Source: Bryopsis sp. KO-2023 (taxonomy: Eukaryota > Chlorophyta > Ulvophyceae > Bryopsidales > Bryopsidaceae). From it: 64,000 bases of DNA. Shown in pieces: positions 1 to 9,298 of this stretch (its first letter is position 1; every line of letters starts with the position of its first letter). The DNA lies in assembly GCA_030272585.1 (NCBI GenBank), contig BSYQ01000016.1:62001-126000 (forward strand). The letters run 5' to 3'. Below the pieces are notes generated by a model. The model saw nothing but the letters and a program-made list of their open reading frames with translations, did no database searches and was not told the origin of the DNA. A program made the position numbers and the translations under genes.

Positions 1-490
1 GTGACGAGCGATTTTCTTTTTCCATGCCGGCCCATTTCGAACGGGGCGCTGATAAGACGTGGAGTTAAACGCTCACCAGATTAACAGCAACCGAACATGC
101 GATGTGCCCGCGTGACTCACCTGCATCTCACCCGCGATCAATGATCGATTCTTGACGCAGACGACCCACCGATCATGATCGGTGTTGCGCCGATCATGAT
201 CGGCGCAAGCCGATTATAGTCGATCGCGCCGATCACGATCACGATCTCGATCAAGCGCCGCACCCTGTCGGCACCTGATCGGCAGTTTTTGATCGGCCGA
301 TCACGATCAGGCCGATCAAAAACTGCCGATCAAGTAGGGCGACCGATCAGATCGGTGATCGGCCGATCTTGATCGATGATCGGCCCTGCCAGACCTGATC
401 GGCGACCGATCAGATCGGTGATCGGCCGATCACGATTTGATCGGTCGCACTGCTTGATCGGCGACCGATCAAATCGTGATCGGATCCATA
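1..490. repeat. GATCGG-rich simple repeat array
   Basis: From about 120 to 490 the sequence is dominated by short inverted and direct units built on GATCGGCCGATC and GATCGGTGATC. Nearly every unit is its own reverse complement, so open frames through it (for example the minus-strand one at 330-641) are composition artefacts. Bases 1-120 hold nothing I recognise. The array directly abuts a candidate exon at about 500-613, so it may sit in an intron of that gene or have truncated it. Confidence 0.7.
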
Positions 491-499
491 GTATGCCTT

Positions 500-979
500 G
501 CACAGGTCGCAGGACGGGAAGAGATCGCTTTGTCTGACTGGGGCCACGACCGCCTCCATGGCGTGGTGAATAACCAGCCAATAAGGGTGGCTGAGCAGTG
601 CATCGAACAGATCCTGCGACGAAACGATTGTTTTTGTACATGGATAGCCACTAAAACCAACGCCGGATGGGTGCTAATTCCCGACTCTTGCGCAGAATAC
701 CGAAGGCAAGGTCAATGGCTTCTCCACGGAGTCTCACCTCAGATGGCGGTGAGTGAGTGAGTGCGGTTTCCTTGCATAGTCTCGCCACTGGGTCTGCGGT
801 GTGCTCGCGGGATTCGACGATTTTGAGAAGAACCGGAAGCTGCGCCCATTGGAACTTGGGCAGATCGCTTCCTCCCGCGGCAAGAATTTCCAGTGCAGGG
901 CTCAGAAAAGACGGAGGACGCTTTTCCCAGTCTTGGACGACTTCGCATGCCGCCGTCAGGATGCTATCCTCTGCATCCA
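500..979 (-). CDS. Two exons of an unrecognised helical protein (partial)
   Basis: Reading the minus strand, an exon from about 979 to 738 starts after a CGCAG acceptor and ends at a consensus GTGAGA donor. It encodes a leucine- and alanine-rich stretch including EDSILTAACEVVQDWEK and LPVLLKIVESREH. A second exon starts at 613 after CGTCGCAG and continues in phase 0 with DLFDALLSHPYWLVIHHAME. The amphipathic helical look suggests a HEAT/ARM-type repeat, but no family is recognised. The 5' part would lie to the right, where a MITE and a 10-kb retrotransposon now sit. The 3' part runs into the GATCGG array. It could be an intact gene with huge introns or a broken fragment. It might also be distal exons of the large minus-strand gene at 13.9-22.1 kb. 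Confidence 0.45.
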
Positions 980-1051
980 GGTGATGACCTGCGTTTCACA
1001 AAAACGTCTCAAACTTGGCATGGATTTTGTGCAGACATACTACATTTCCAC

Positions 1052-1515
1052 CAGAGATAGGACTTGGGCCGATTTTTTGGTCCGGCTCCGGTCCGGTCCG
1101 GTTACGGTCGGGTTACGGTCACCGTACTACGGCCGTAATTCCGTACCGTAACCGGAGTAATATGCTGTTTTTACGGTACGGAACAGGTACGGTATAGCTA
1201 CGGCAGGCCCTAAATCATCGTGAAGTAGTGTGGTTCAGTGCTAAAGCGTTAGGCTGCAGTCTGTAGGGTCGCAGGTTCGAATCCCCCTGGGTTCCTTTGG
1301 AATCGCGGGACCCCGCGGGGGTCACTTTCTACGGTTTACGGTTGGTACGGCCGTTACGGTCATTACGGTCCGGTACGGAGCGGTACGGAGCGGTACGGAG
1401 CTACGGTTACGGCCGTAAAAGTACGATTTTCCGACGAAAATTGTACTCCGGTTACGGTCCGGTTACGGCGTTACGGTACGGTTACGGTGACCGTAACCGT
1501 AAAGTCCTATCACTG
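1052..1515. mobile_element. hAT-like MITE with tRNA-like centre
   Basis: The element begins CAGAGATAGGACTT and ends with the inverse AAGTCCTATCACTG, a 14-bp terminal inverted repeat with one mismatch. It is flanked by a perfect 8-bp target duplication ATTTCCAC at 1044-1051 and 1516-1523. An 8-bp duplication with CAG...CTG ends is typical of the hAT superfamily. The arms are short tandem units based on GGTACGGTTACGG, facing each other, so the element can fold back. The centre carries a tRNA-like segment. There is no coding capacity, so it would need a transposase in trans. Confidence 0.75.
1225..1296 (+). other. tRNA-like (Pol III box) module inside the MITE
   Basis: A GTGGTTCAGTGCTAAAGCG segment resembles an A box and GGTTCGAATCC at about 1274-1284 matches the B-box consensus exactly. 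The downstream CCCCCTGGGTTCC looks like a T-stem and acceptor. I could not build a complete acceptor stem with the 5' side, and the anticodon arm is poor, so this is a tRNA relic or a SINE-like head, not a functional tRNA gene. Confidence 0.4.
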
Positions 1516-1523
1516 ATTTCCAC

Positions 1524-1637
1524 ACCAAAAGCATTGAGGTGTCACAAGGCGGAAGGGGGGTACCGCCGACGCCGTCGCCGACGCGTCGCCGACGCACTTT
1601 CACCGACGTTTTCGTCTTGCGAACGACGTTTCGTCTA
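1524..1637. repeat. GTCGCCGACG satellite, 5' flank of the retrotransposon
   Basis: Contains GCCGACGCCGTCGCCGACG units preceded by a non-repetitive edge CAAGGCGGAAGGGGGGTACC. The same edge occurs in inverse orientation at about 16838-16860. The last 40 bases before the LTR are the inverse of a stretch at about 11836-11875 beyond the other LTR. Confidence 0.7.
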
Positions 1638-2057
1638 TGTTAGTCTTTTAGCGCTATACGAGGTAGTTTGGGATAGAGCCGAGGGTGGCTGACGCATGTG
1701 GGTTCGCGAGTAAGACAGATTAGACCCAGAGTTTGGGGCATGCGTCAGCGTACTACACTTAGGGGTACTTAAGAGGCCCACTCGTTGTTTTGACACTCAT
1801 AGTTACTTTGTAAGAACTCGGGATTCGTGGGATTGGTGTGTTCCCGCTTGTGTGTGTGTTTGTGTGTATGTGTCTAAGTGTTTGCCTGACGCAATCACTT
1901 ATCCAACCAAGTGCTCTAGTAGCGTTCACAACCGCGCTAGCTAGAGAGTTGTCTAAACCAACAAACCCCACAAGTATACTTGCGTTAGCCAGCAAGTTAT
2001 CACGAATCCAATCAACACAGCCGACCACTATTGCGTCACCCACAAGCTTCACTATCA
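1638..2057 (+). repeat. 5' LTR (420 bp)
   Basis: Starts TGTTAGTC and ends CACTATCA, the usual TG...CA ends. It matches 11309-11728 along its whole length by eye. The minus-strand open frame across it (1759-2349) recurs at the other LTR (11430-11963) and is not a gene. Confidence 0.95.
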
Positions 2058-2059
2058 AT

Positions 2060-2071
2060 TGGTTTCGGAGC
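2060..2071 (+). other. Primer-binding site of the retrotransposon
   Basis: TGGTTTCGGAGC starts two bases after the LTR end. It fits priming by a tRNA ending GCTCCGAAA-CCA and resembles the plant initiator-Met site TGGTATCAGAG. The same 12-mer, with the same two-base spacing, follows the first LTR of the miniature element at 22667. Confidence 0.75.
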
Positions 2072-2202
2072 GAGGCAAGAACTTTAAGTTCTTGAGATCG
2101 AAACTTGTGAACGTGGCGCAACAAACGTTTTTGTTTGTTTGTTTGGTAGAGAGAAACTCCAACCGTGGTTGTTGAGTACTCCCAAATAGTGGCTGAGAAA
2201 CC

Positions 2203-4854
2203 ATGGCTGACCGTGAACACGCATTGGCAGTGCGCGAGCCTCAAGTTGAAGAGCCAGGGATTGAACCTGAGTTCGATGAGGAATTGCCTGACGCACCCAA
2301 TGTTGTGTATCAACAAATAAACGTCCAGAACATCCACAATGTCCAGCAAGCAGCTGTCGACATAGACATGGGAGCTGATGCGGAAGCCTTAAGAGAGGAT
2401 GTGGATGCGGTCCATGACCGTGTGGACGATTTAGCCCACGGGCTAAGGGGTCACCTGCAGCAAGTTGACCAGACACTGGGGCAGAGGCTAGCCCATGCTG
2501 AGGCCTCTGTGTCGAACCAACTGGCTGGCGCATCAGAGGTGATCGGGCAGGCGCTGGAAACACAGCACCAGCATGCGCAACAGGTTGAGGCCACACAGCA
2601 TGCGGTGGTGTCGCAACAGGAGAAGCTGGAGTCAGTAGCGGCTCAACATAGTCGATACGAGCAGAGGCTATTACGCCAAGATATCGACCATAGAAAAGAA
2701 AGAGCCGAGATCAAAGCTTCTGTGGACGCAATAACGAGGAGAATGGATGCCGCAGACATTCTAGCGGACTCTCGTTTTGCTGACCTAAAAGAATCAACTG
2801 AAGCATCAGCACTTCAGTTAAAACAACTCTCCGAGTTATCCCTTGTTCAAGGGCGGAGAATTGAAGGCTTATTAGGAACTGTTGCGGATTCCAACGAAAA
2901 AGTCGAACGGACTCTAGAATTGTTTCGGGAGTCCTTGCATAAGCAAGGTGCTGAGGTGAAGCGTTTGCAGAGCTCCAGAGTAGCAATTCAAAAAGATTTG
3001 ATTGCCTTGGAGAAAAAGGCATCCAAAACCTGGGATCAGCAGCAAGATGCAGCTGATGTGGTTGCCTTAAGATTATCTGGCCTGGAACGAAGCATGGAGG
3101 ATGTGAGTGGCGGAAGTCAGAGTGCCCAAAGTGGAAGTGATGCTCGTGCAGTATCACCAGAGCGTGAAGAATCAACTTCTCCTGAGCCTGAGGACTCAGC
3201 CTTTGGGATGCCACTGCCGAAGAAATCAGTAAAGCAGTTGGCTGCATCATGGCCGCCACTAGACCAGAGCTTCGCGGTAGGAATGGTTGGGGCAGGAACC
3301 TCAACAATACCGGCTCCTCCAGCAGTACAGGTCGAGGAGGGTGAAATTGTTGCTGCAGAAGCACCACCATGCACTGCAGTGGACAGCGCACCAGACGTTG
3401 ATTTCACATTCCCTCAGTTGATACCTCCAAGTACAAGAGCTCAGCCTGGAGTACGCATCTCAGAACCCGACTCTGCCGATGGATCACGTAGACCCACACG
3501 AACTAATCCAAGAGTTCTCTCCTCAGCAGAAGTGTTATATCAAATTGACCTTGAGCGTGCTAAGGCACAGGTCAGAGAAGAGAAAGGAAAAGAACCCATG
3601 CAGATCCCCACGCGTACTGGAAGATTGGGACTTGGGTTAAGTGCTTTGGGAGCAAGGGTAGAAAATAATCCCTTTGCTGCACTTGGTTCATATGAGTCTA
3701 CTGGTGGACCCAGTCGAGTTCCTCGCATGCGAGGTAACTTTGGAGACCCTGGTGATGACGACCCAGATGATGATGGCGGTGATGATTACCGCGACAGACG
3801 AAACCGCCCACCTTCCCGCATTCCAGGTGCGCCTGATGGCGGTGGAGGTGGTGGCGGCGGTGGAGATGGTGGAGGCGGTGGACCTCCCGGTGGACCTCCT
3901 GATGGAGGTGGAGGTGGAGGTGGCGCTGGACCAGCAGGCCCAGGACCTCCTAGGCAAGGACAGTGGTTGCCTAGCACCGTCAAGTTGCAAATGCCTCGCG
4001 CATTTAACGGAAGTGGAGAACCAAAAGCCCGTAAATGGCAAGTGCTCATGACGCGGTACTTGAGAACCTGCGGAGTGCATGAAGCACAGTGGCAATCGAT
4101 TATGGCCACTAACCTTTATGGAGCTGCCTCGGATTGGTTAACGATGCAAGAGTTGAAAATTCACCGAGGTGAAAGACCACCCTTCCGTGACTGGATGGAC
4201 TTCATGGATGGCTTAGCTACAGCTTTCGAATTCTCTAGTGATCGAGATGAAGCGTGGCGTGACCTCCATAAACTCAAGCAGACTGGAACCGTGAAACAGT
4301 TCGTTAAAGAGTTTCAGCGGTTAGTCTTGAGGATTCCAGACCTCGAAGAGGATCACCAGTATTTGCTCTTCGTGGATGGACTTAAAAGTGAAGTTCAGAA
4401 GTTAGTCGCAGCAACGGTACCTCGAGATGTCGAGGCCGCCATCATATCCGCCGAACGATTGGAAGCCCTTGGAGTTGGAACACAAGGCCAAGGAGGGCAA
4501 ACCAATCAGAAAAAGAAAGGAGTCTGGCGTGGTGGAAGAAAGAAGAAAGGCCAGAATCAGGGTCAGCAGCAGCAGAACCCTACACCACCAGCCCAAGCAC
4601 CACCACAAGCTGCCGCAGGAGTGCAACAGCAGCAGCAACAGCAACAAGGACGAGGAGGAGGACGTGGTGGTGGTGGACGTGGACGCGGTGGTGGTAACCG
4701 TGGAAGAGGACAAGCCAATCAGGGAAGACAGAACCCCCAGGGGGGAGGGGGATATCATTGTTATCTTTGTGGAAAGAAGGGTCACCCTGTGAGGCAATGT
4801 CCTAGATTGGAGGAGGTGAAAAACCTCCCCGATGTAAAAAAAATGTTAAACTGA
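2203..4854 (+). CDS. gag: Retrotransposon Gag polyprotein
   Basis: An 883-residue frame. Residues about 40-320 are heptad-rich coiled coil. A proline- and glycine-rich linker with a poly-Gly tract (about 545-590) follows. A Retrotrans_gag-type capsid region lies at about 595-760 (for example FRDWMDFMDGLATAFE and VKQFVKEFQRLVLRIPDLEE). After Q- and RG-rich segments, a CCHC zinc knuckle CYLCGKKGHPVRQC sits at about 852-865. The protein packages the RNA and forms the particle. The stop at 4852-4854 overlaps the pol frame, which is open from 4806 in the -1 frame. Several long open frames on the other strand are shadows of this repetitive sequence. Confidence 0.92.
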   Translation: MADREHALAVREPQVEEPGIEPEFDEELPDAPNVVYQQINVQNIHNVQQAAVDIDMGADAEALREDVDAVHDRVDDLAHGLRGHLQQVDQTLGQRLAHAEASVSNQLAGASEVIGQALETQHQHAQQVEATQHAVVSQQEKLESVAAQHSRYEQRLLRQDIDHRKERAEIKASVDAITRRMDAADILADSRFADLKESTEASALQLKQLSELSLVQGRRIEGLLGTVADSNEKVERTLELFRESLHKQGAEVKRLQSSRVAIQKDLIALEKKASKTWDQQQDAADVVALRLSGLERSMEDVSGGSQSAQSGSDARAVSPEREESTSPEPEDSAFGMPLPKKSVKQLAASWPPLDQSFAVGMVGAGTSTIPAPPAVQVEEGEIVAAEAPPCTAVDSAPDVDFTFPQLIPPSTRAQPGVRISEPDSADGSRRPTRTNPRVLSSAEVLYQIDLERAKAQVREEKGKEPMQIPTRTGRLGLGLSALGARVENNPFAALGSYESTGGPSRVPRMRGNFGDPGDDDPDDDGGDDYRDRRNRPPSRIPGAPDGGGGGGGGGDGGGGGPPGGPPDGGGGGGGAGPAGPGPPRQGQWLPSTVKLQMPRAFNGSGEPKARKWQVLMTRYLRTCGVHEAQWQSIMATNLYGAASDWLTMQELKIHRGERPPFRDWMDFMDGLATAFEFSSDRDEAWRDLHKLKQTGTVKQFVKEFQRLVLRIPDLEEDHQYLLFVDGLKSEVQKLVAATVPRDVEAAIISAERLEALGVGTQGQGGQTNQKKKGVWRGGRKKKGQNQGQQQQNPTPPAQAPPQAAAGVQQQQQQQQGRGGGRGGGGRGRGGGNRGRGQANQGRQNPQGGGGYHCYLCGKKGHPVRQCPRLEEVKNLPDVKKMLN
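4836..4851 (+). promoter_or_regulatory. Candidate -1 ribosomal frameshift site (gag to pol)
   Basis: In the gag frame the bases read A AAA AAA at 4836-4842, then ATG, then G TTA AAC at 4845-4851 directly before the TGA. Both fit the X-XXY-YYZ slippery pattern or a known variant of it. The pol frame is open from 4806, so a -1 slip at either place gives Gag-Pol. The joining segment is strongly basic (RRKRRKRNRVRRRRRK). Confidence 0.6.
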
Positions 4855-5108
4855 CCGCCAGGCAGGAAACTGCTTCGTCTGAGCCTGGCCGACGCAAACG
4901 TCGTAAGCGAAACAGAGTTCGTAGGCGGCGTAGGAAGCTAAGATCAAAAGTAGGTGCCTCGAAAAAGGTTTGTACTCACAGCGGAAAACCTGAGGAGCGG
5001 ACTAGTACACCGCGTGAAGAGAGAACAGAGACACTCTCCACATCTACCCAATCGGCACATGACAACTGCGATTGGAAAAATGAACAGAAGGAAAGCACAC
5101 CGGATGAG

Positions 5109-8100
5109 ATGGACGCGCCTCATGCGTCATCTGCATCTCTTCCCTCTGTTAGTGAATCTGTGGGCTCATTGGAGTCGCAGAGTAGTCTACAGGAGTCCCT
5201 GCCTGCAGACGTAGACGATAGTGGGTCAGAAACAACCCAGCGGTCTACCACAGAGCGAGTTAATGTGTCAGAAGTTCGATCAACTTCGTCAACCAAGGGT
5301 GACACATGCCCTCTGTTAAAAATTCAAGAAGTGCCTGTGAGAGGGTACGAAGTAAAAGCACGGATCAAGACCACGGACCTTTATGCATTCATTGATTGTG
5401 GAAGTACCGCAAACTACATCAATGATAAGGTAGCGCGTGATCTCGGGTTGTCGATTACACCAAGCTCCAAGAGAGCAATGTTGGCAAACGGAGATATTAA
5501 AGAACTGGTTGGCAGCTGTAACAACCTCCGAGTAAAGATAGGAGGGCTGAAGTGCAAAATGAAAGCGGATCTGTTCCCAGACCTTGGTTATGACCTAATA
5601 TTGGGCATGCCTTGGTTGCAGAAAGAAAACCCCCGCATAGACTTTCAGCAGAATGAGATTTCAGTTTGCAAAAACAGCCAAGTGTTTCATCTCCCGTTGC
5701 GTCATCCAACCCAAGAGAGTATTGAACCTGAACGAAAAGTACAGTCGATACTGCAAGAAGTGCCAGTGACTGAGTGTTCAGCTAAGAGAATGATGCGTCA
5801 TCTCAAAACAGAGACAGCATTCATGGTTGTAGTGCAAGAGTCTGAAGAGAAAGCTTTAGGCCAACATGAATTGCCTGACGCAATAGAGCGAACACAGCCA
5901 TTCAACACTGAGGATGAGATTGGCAAACTTATTCGTTCAGACACCCCTGCCGAAATTAAAAAGGTGGTAGAAACACACCGTGGTGTGTTCCCTCGTGATT
6001 TACCCCCAGGGATCCCTCCGAAGAGAAAAGGTCATGAGTTTAAGATAGACCTGGAGGATCCAACACCTATCCATCGTCCAATATACAAGCTTTCACCAGC
6101 AGAGCTGGATGAAGTGAAAGCACAAGTGGACTACCTTCTGGAACAGAAGAAAATCAAACCATCCGAGTCCCCTTGGGGCGCGCCAATCCTATTTGTACCG
6201 AAAAAGGATGGAGGCTTAAGGATGTGTGTGGATTACAGGTGGATCAATAAGGTGACGGTGAAAAACCGGTATCCTTTACCCCTGCCAGAAGAATTGATGG
6301 ATAGAGTGTTCAAAGCCAAAGTGTTCTCGAAGTTAGATCTGCGATCAGGCTATTGGCAATTTCCAGTAAGGCCATCTGATACAGATAAAACAGCGTTCCG
6401 CACGAGATACGGTCACTTTGAGTTTTTGGTAGCGCCTTTTGGGCTAACCAATTGCCCAGCGCAATTCCAAACTCTAGTGCAAGACCTACTCGCAGAGTTT
6501 TTAGATGATTTTGTTGTTGTCTTTATCGATGACATACTCATCTTCTCTGAAAACATGGAACAGCATGCCGAACACTTAGAGAAAGTCCTGTCGCGACTAG
6601 CAGAATATCAGCTTTTTGCTAAGGCAAGTAAAAGTGAGTTGGCTGTCGCAACAGTAGACTATCTTGGCTACCGCATTAGCGGAAGTGGGTTAGAACCACA
6701 GGAACAAAAAGTGAAGGCAGTGAAGGAGTGGAAGGAACTACAGAGTGTTAGTGATGTACGTAGTTTCCTTGGAATGGTTTCATACTACAGGAAATTCATT
6801 CCCCAGTTTGCACATGTTGCTGGACCACTCCATGACTTAGTGAAAAAAGACCATCCCTGGAGATGGGGACAGGTTGAGCGTGGCGCATTCAATGAACTGA
6901 AAAAGCGTTTGAGTCAAGCTCCCGTCCTTATTTTTCCAGATGCGTCACTGCCTTACACTGTGATCACTGATGCGTCGAATGAGGCCATCGGTGCCGTGTT
7001 AACACAGGATCACGGAGAGGGGCTACAGCCAATAGCTTACCTCTCACGTAGATTCAAGCCTGCCGAGCTTAACTATGCACCATACGATAAAGAGTTGTGT
7101 GCAATATGTTATGCGATGGTGCAGTGGAGACATTATCTAGAAGGTTGTGCGGGTGGAGTAACAGTGTTCACTGACCACCAACCTCTGACGCATATTCTGT
7201 CGCAGAGGAACCTTTCTAGAACCCAAGCAAGATGGCTTGAGGCGGGGTACCTGACTTCGATCAACCCCAAGATCTCCTATATCAAAGGCAAGGCTAATGT
7301 GTTAGCAGATGCTCTCTCCCGCAGTGTTCCTAAGCCCGTGGAAACTGCGATGAACATTTCCACTTGGCAAGTGCATCAAGCAAGCCAAGATGAGTGGAAA
7401 CAAGCCCTCCAAGCTGATAACTCCTTGGTGAAGATATTGCGGAAGCTTGAGAGTGGCGAGGAAGTTGAGGGATATTTCCTCAGAGAGGGAATACTCTGGA
7501 CGGTCCCAAAGAGAGGATTAGTCGAGAAAGTGGTGGTTCCTAAAGGCCAGCGCAATAAGATCATGAAGGAGTGCCATGAGACACCTTCAGCAGGCCATAC
7601 AGGACCAGCGCGAACAGGAGAAATCCTAGCGCGGCGATATTGGTGGAAGGGGTGGATGAATGAGTTGAAGGCATTTGTGCGCGAATGCCCTGTGTGCCAA
7701 CAAATAAAGGCTGACACACAGAAGCCTATGGGCTTACTTCAACCCCTGCCAATACCTGAGCGGAAGTGGGAGCAGATTACCACTGACTTGGTGACAGATC
7801 TACCAGCATCCAATGGGTTTAGTGCTGTAGCTGTCTTTGTCGATAGACTTACCAAGTTTGTGCATTTCGCCCCATGTACTAAAGAGATTACCGCTGCAGG
7901 ATACGCCCAACTTTTTATCGAACATGTTTACCGCAACCATGGCCTACCTAAAGTGATTGTGTCTGATAGAGACCCTCGCTTTACCAGCAAGTTCTGGCAG
8001 ACGCTTTTTAAAGCTCTGGGTACAGAGATTCGTATGAGTACAGCTTACCACCCTCAAACGGATGGGCAGAGTGAGGTTACCATACGTACTCTGGAAAATT

Positions 8101-8849
8101 TTCTAAGGCCATATGCTGAGAGGTATCCCCATAAGTGGGTTGAGTATTTACCTACAGCAGAGTTTGCAGCAAACAATGCAGTGAATGCGAGTACAGGGTT
8201 CGCACCTGCATACTTGATGTATGGGTACCATCCAGAAACACCAAACATTGGTGGGACGGCAACGCAATTTCAAGTGGAAGCAGTTAAGACTATGGTAGCA
8301 CGGATGGCACAGGACTTAGATACCGCAAAAGCATATTACTCTAGAGCACAACACAGAATGTGTGTGAGTGCAAACAAGAAGAGGAAAGATATTGCTTTTG
8401 AGAAAGGGGATAAAGTCCTGATAAAAAGCCGTTTTATTCCGTTGGCTGCTTTGAACAAAGTGAGTCCCAAACTGCGCCGTCGATTTGTGGGTCCCTTTGA
8501 AATTGTGGAGAAAATATCAAAGGTGGCTTACAGAGTTCAACTTCCGGAAACATGGCTCATTCACCCAGTGTTTCATGTTTCTAAGTTCAAGCGTTATCAC
8601 GCCTCGAGTGATAACAGCAGGCAAATACAACCTCCAGAAGGAGAGTTGATTGGTAGCGAAGTAGAGTATGAGGTCGAAAATATCCTAAGGGCTAGAGGTA
8701 AACGCAATCGTGAATACCTAGTGCTGTGGAAAGGATACGATCTACTTGACGCTACTTGGGAACCTGAAGCTAATCTGGTTAACGCACCAGATATACTTCG
8801 CGCATTTAAAGAGAAAGAAAGAAAAGAGTTGCAGAAAGGAAGAGAATAG
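5109..8849 (+). CDS. pol: Retrotransposon Pol: protease, RT, RNase H, integrase, chromodomain
   Basis: Domains in order, residues counted from the first Met. Aspartic protease near 95 (FIDCGSTANYI, a D-C-G variant of D-S/T-G). Reverse transcriptase at about 330-500 with KLDLRSGYWQF and the active site FIDDIL near 471. RNase H from about 617 (ITDASNEAIGAVL). Integrase zinc-binding region at about 820-865 ending CPVCQQIK. Integrase core with TTDLVTDLP, VSDRDPRF and a glutamate after HPQTDGQS. A C-terminal chromodomain at about 1184-1240 (YLVLWKGYDLLDATWEPEA), which defines chromoviruses and is thought to direct insertion to particular chromatin. All motifs are intact. Translation probably starts upstream by frameshift from gag rather than at this Met. 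Confidence 0.95.
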   Translation: MDAPHASSASLPSVSESVGSLESQSSLQESLPADVDDSGSETTQRSTTERVNVSEVRSTSSTKGDTCPLLKIQEVPVRGYEVKARIKTTDLYAFIDCGSTANYINDKVARDLGLSITPSSKRAMLANGDIKELVGSCNNLRVKIGGLKCKMKADLFPDLGYDLILGMPWLQKENPRIDFQQNEISVCKNSQVFHLPLRHPTQESIEPERKVQSILQEVPVTECSAKRMMRHLKTETAFMVVVQESEEKALGQHELPDAIERTQPFNTEDEIGKLIRSDTPAEIKKVVETHRGVFPRDLPPGIPPKRKGHEFKIDLEDPTPIHRPIYKLSPAELDEVKAQVDYLLEQKKIKPSESPWGAPILFVPKKDGGLRMCVDYRWINKVTVKNRYPLPLPEELMDRVFKAKVFSKLDLRSGYWQFPVRPSDTDKTAFRTRYGHFEFLVAPFGLTNCPAQFQTLVQDLLAEFLDDFVVVFIDDILIFSENMEQHAEHLEKVLSRLAEYQLFAKASKSELAVATVDYLGYRISGSGLEPQEQKVKAVKEWKELQSVSDVRSFLGMVSYYRKFIPQFAHVAGPLHDLVKKDHPWRWGQVERGAFNELKKRLSQAPVLIFPDASLPYTVITDASNEAIGAVLTQDHGEGLQPIAYLSRRFKPAELNYAPYDKELCAICYAMVQWRHYLEGCAGGVTVFTDHQPLTHILSQRNLSRTQARWLEAGYLTSINPKISYIKGKANVLADALSRSVPKPVETAMNISTWQVHQASQDEWKQALQADNSLVKILRKLESGEEVEGYFLREGILWTVPKRGLVEKVVVPKGQRNKIMKECHETPSAGHTGPARTGEILARRYWWKGWMNELKAFVRECPVCQQIKADTQKPMGLLQPLPIPERKWEQITTDLVTDLPASNGFSAVAVFVDRLTKFVHFAPCTKEITAAGYAQLFIEHVYRNHGLPKVIVSDRDPRFTSKFWQTLFKALGTEIRMSTAYHPQTDGQSEVTIRTLENFLRPYAERYPHKWVEYLPTAEFAANNAVNASTGFAPAYLMYGYHPETPNIGGTATQFQVEAVKTMVARMAQDLDTAKAYYSRAQHRMCVSANKKRKDIAFEKGDKVLIKSRFIPLAALNKVSPKLRRRFVGPFEIVEKISKVAYRVQLPETWLIHPVFHVSKFKRYHASSDNSRQIQPPEGELIGSEVEYEVENILRARGKRNREYLVLWKGYDLLDATWEPEANLVNAPDILRAFKEKERKELQKGRE

Positions 8850-9298
8850 GGAAACAGAGTGTTTGATGGCTAAGGTGGAACTCCTTATTGCAAGGGGGCG
8901 CGAAAAAGGATACCTTAGAAAAACTCTGTCGACTTCCAAACCAACTCTTTATCTTTAATGCGTTAGGTGCCTAAGTTATTTGGCTGGCGCAGTAAGTGTA
9001 GCTTCAGTAGTACTTTAGAAACCGGGCAAACGATGTCACATTCGAGATAGTGTGGTTGTTCCGAGAAAACCCCTATCAAGTGACGTGTTGAGGTGGTCTT
9101 GACGAGACTCCAACCGAGCGAAACGTTGGTGTCTCACCCCAATAACTCAACGAGGAAAGTGTACGAGTCACCCAGCCTTATAAGCGCAGCCCTCGAACCA
9201 TTTTGCCCTAGTGTTTGTGTAAACGGAGCGAGCTCCTGAGTGAAAAAGAGTCTAAAGACGCACAAACCGTTGTTATTTCTTTCTTTCCGACAAACATA
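8850..9298 (+). other. Spacer between pol and the third ORF
   Basis: About 450 bases without a convincing gene. A TATA-like CTTATAAGCG lies near 9178, about 120 bases before the next start codon, so the third ORF could have its own promoter. This is inference from position only. Confidence 0.3.

Noticed and set aside
1225..1296. Functional tRNA gene
   Set aside because: A- and B-box-like segments are present, but no acceptor stem pairs and the anticodon arm is defective.
1759..2349. 196-codon minus-strand frame
   Set aside because: Antisense to the 5' LTR and the start of gag; the same peptide recurs antisense to the 3' LTR (11430-11963).
3674..4797. Several 100-135-codon frames on both strands inside gag
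   Set aside because: They lie in the Gly/Pro/Gln-coding repeats of gag, read out of frame, and have low-complexity composition.
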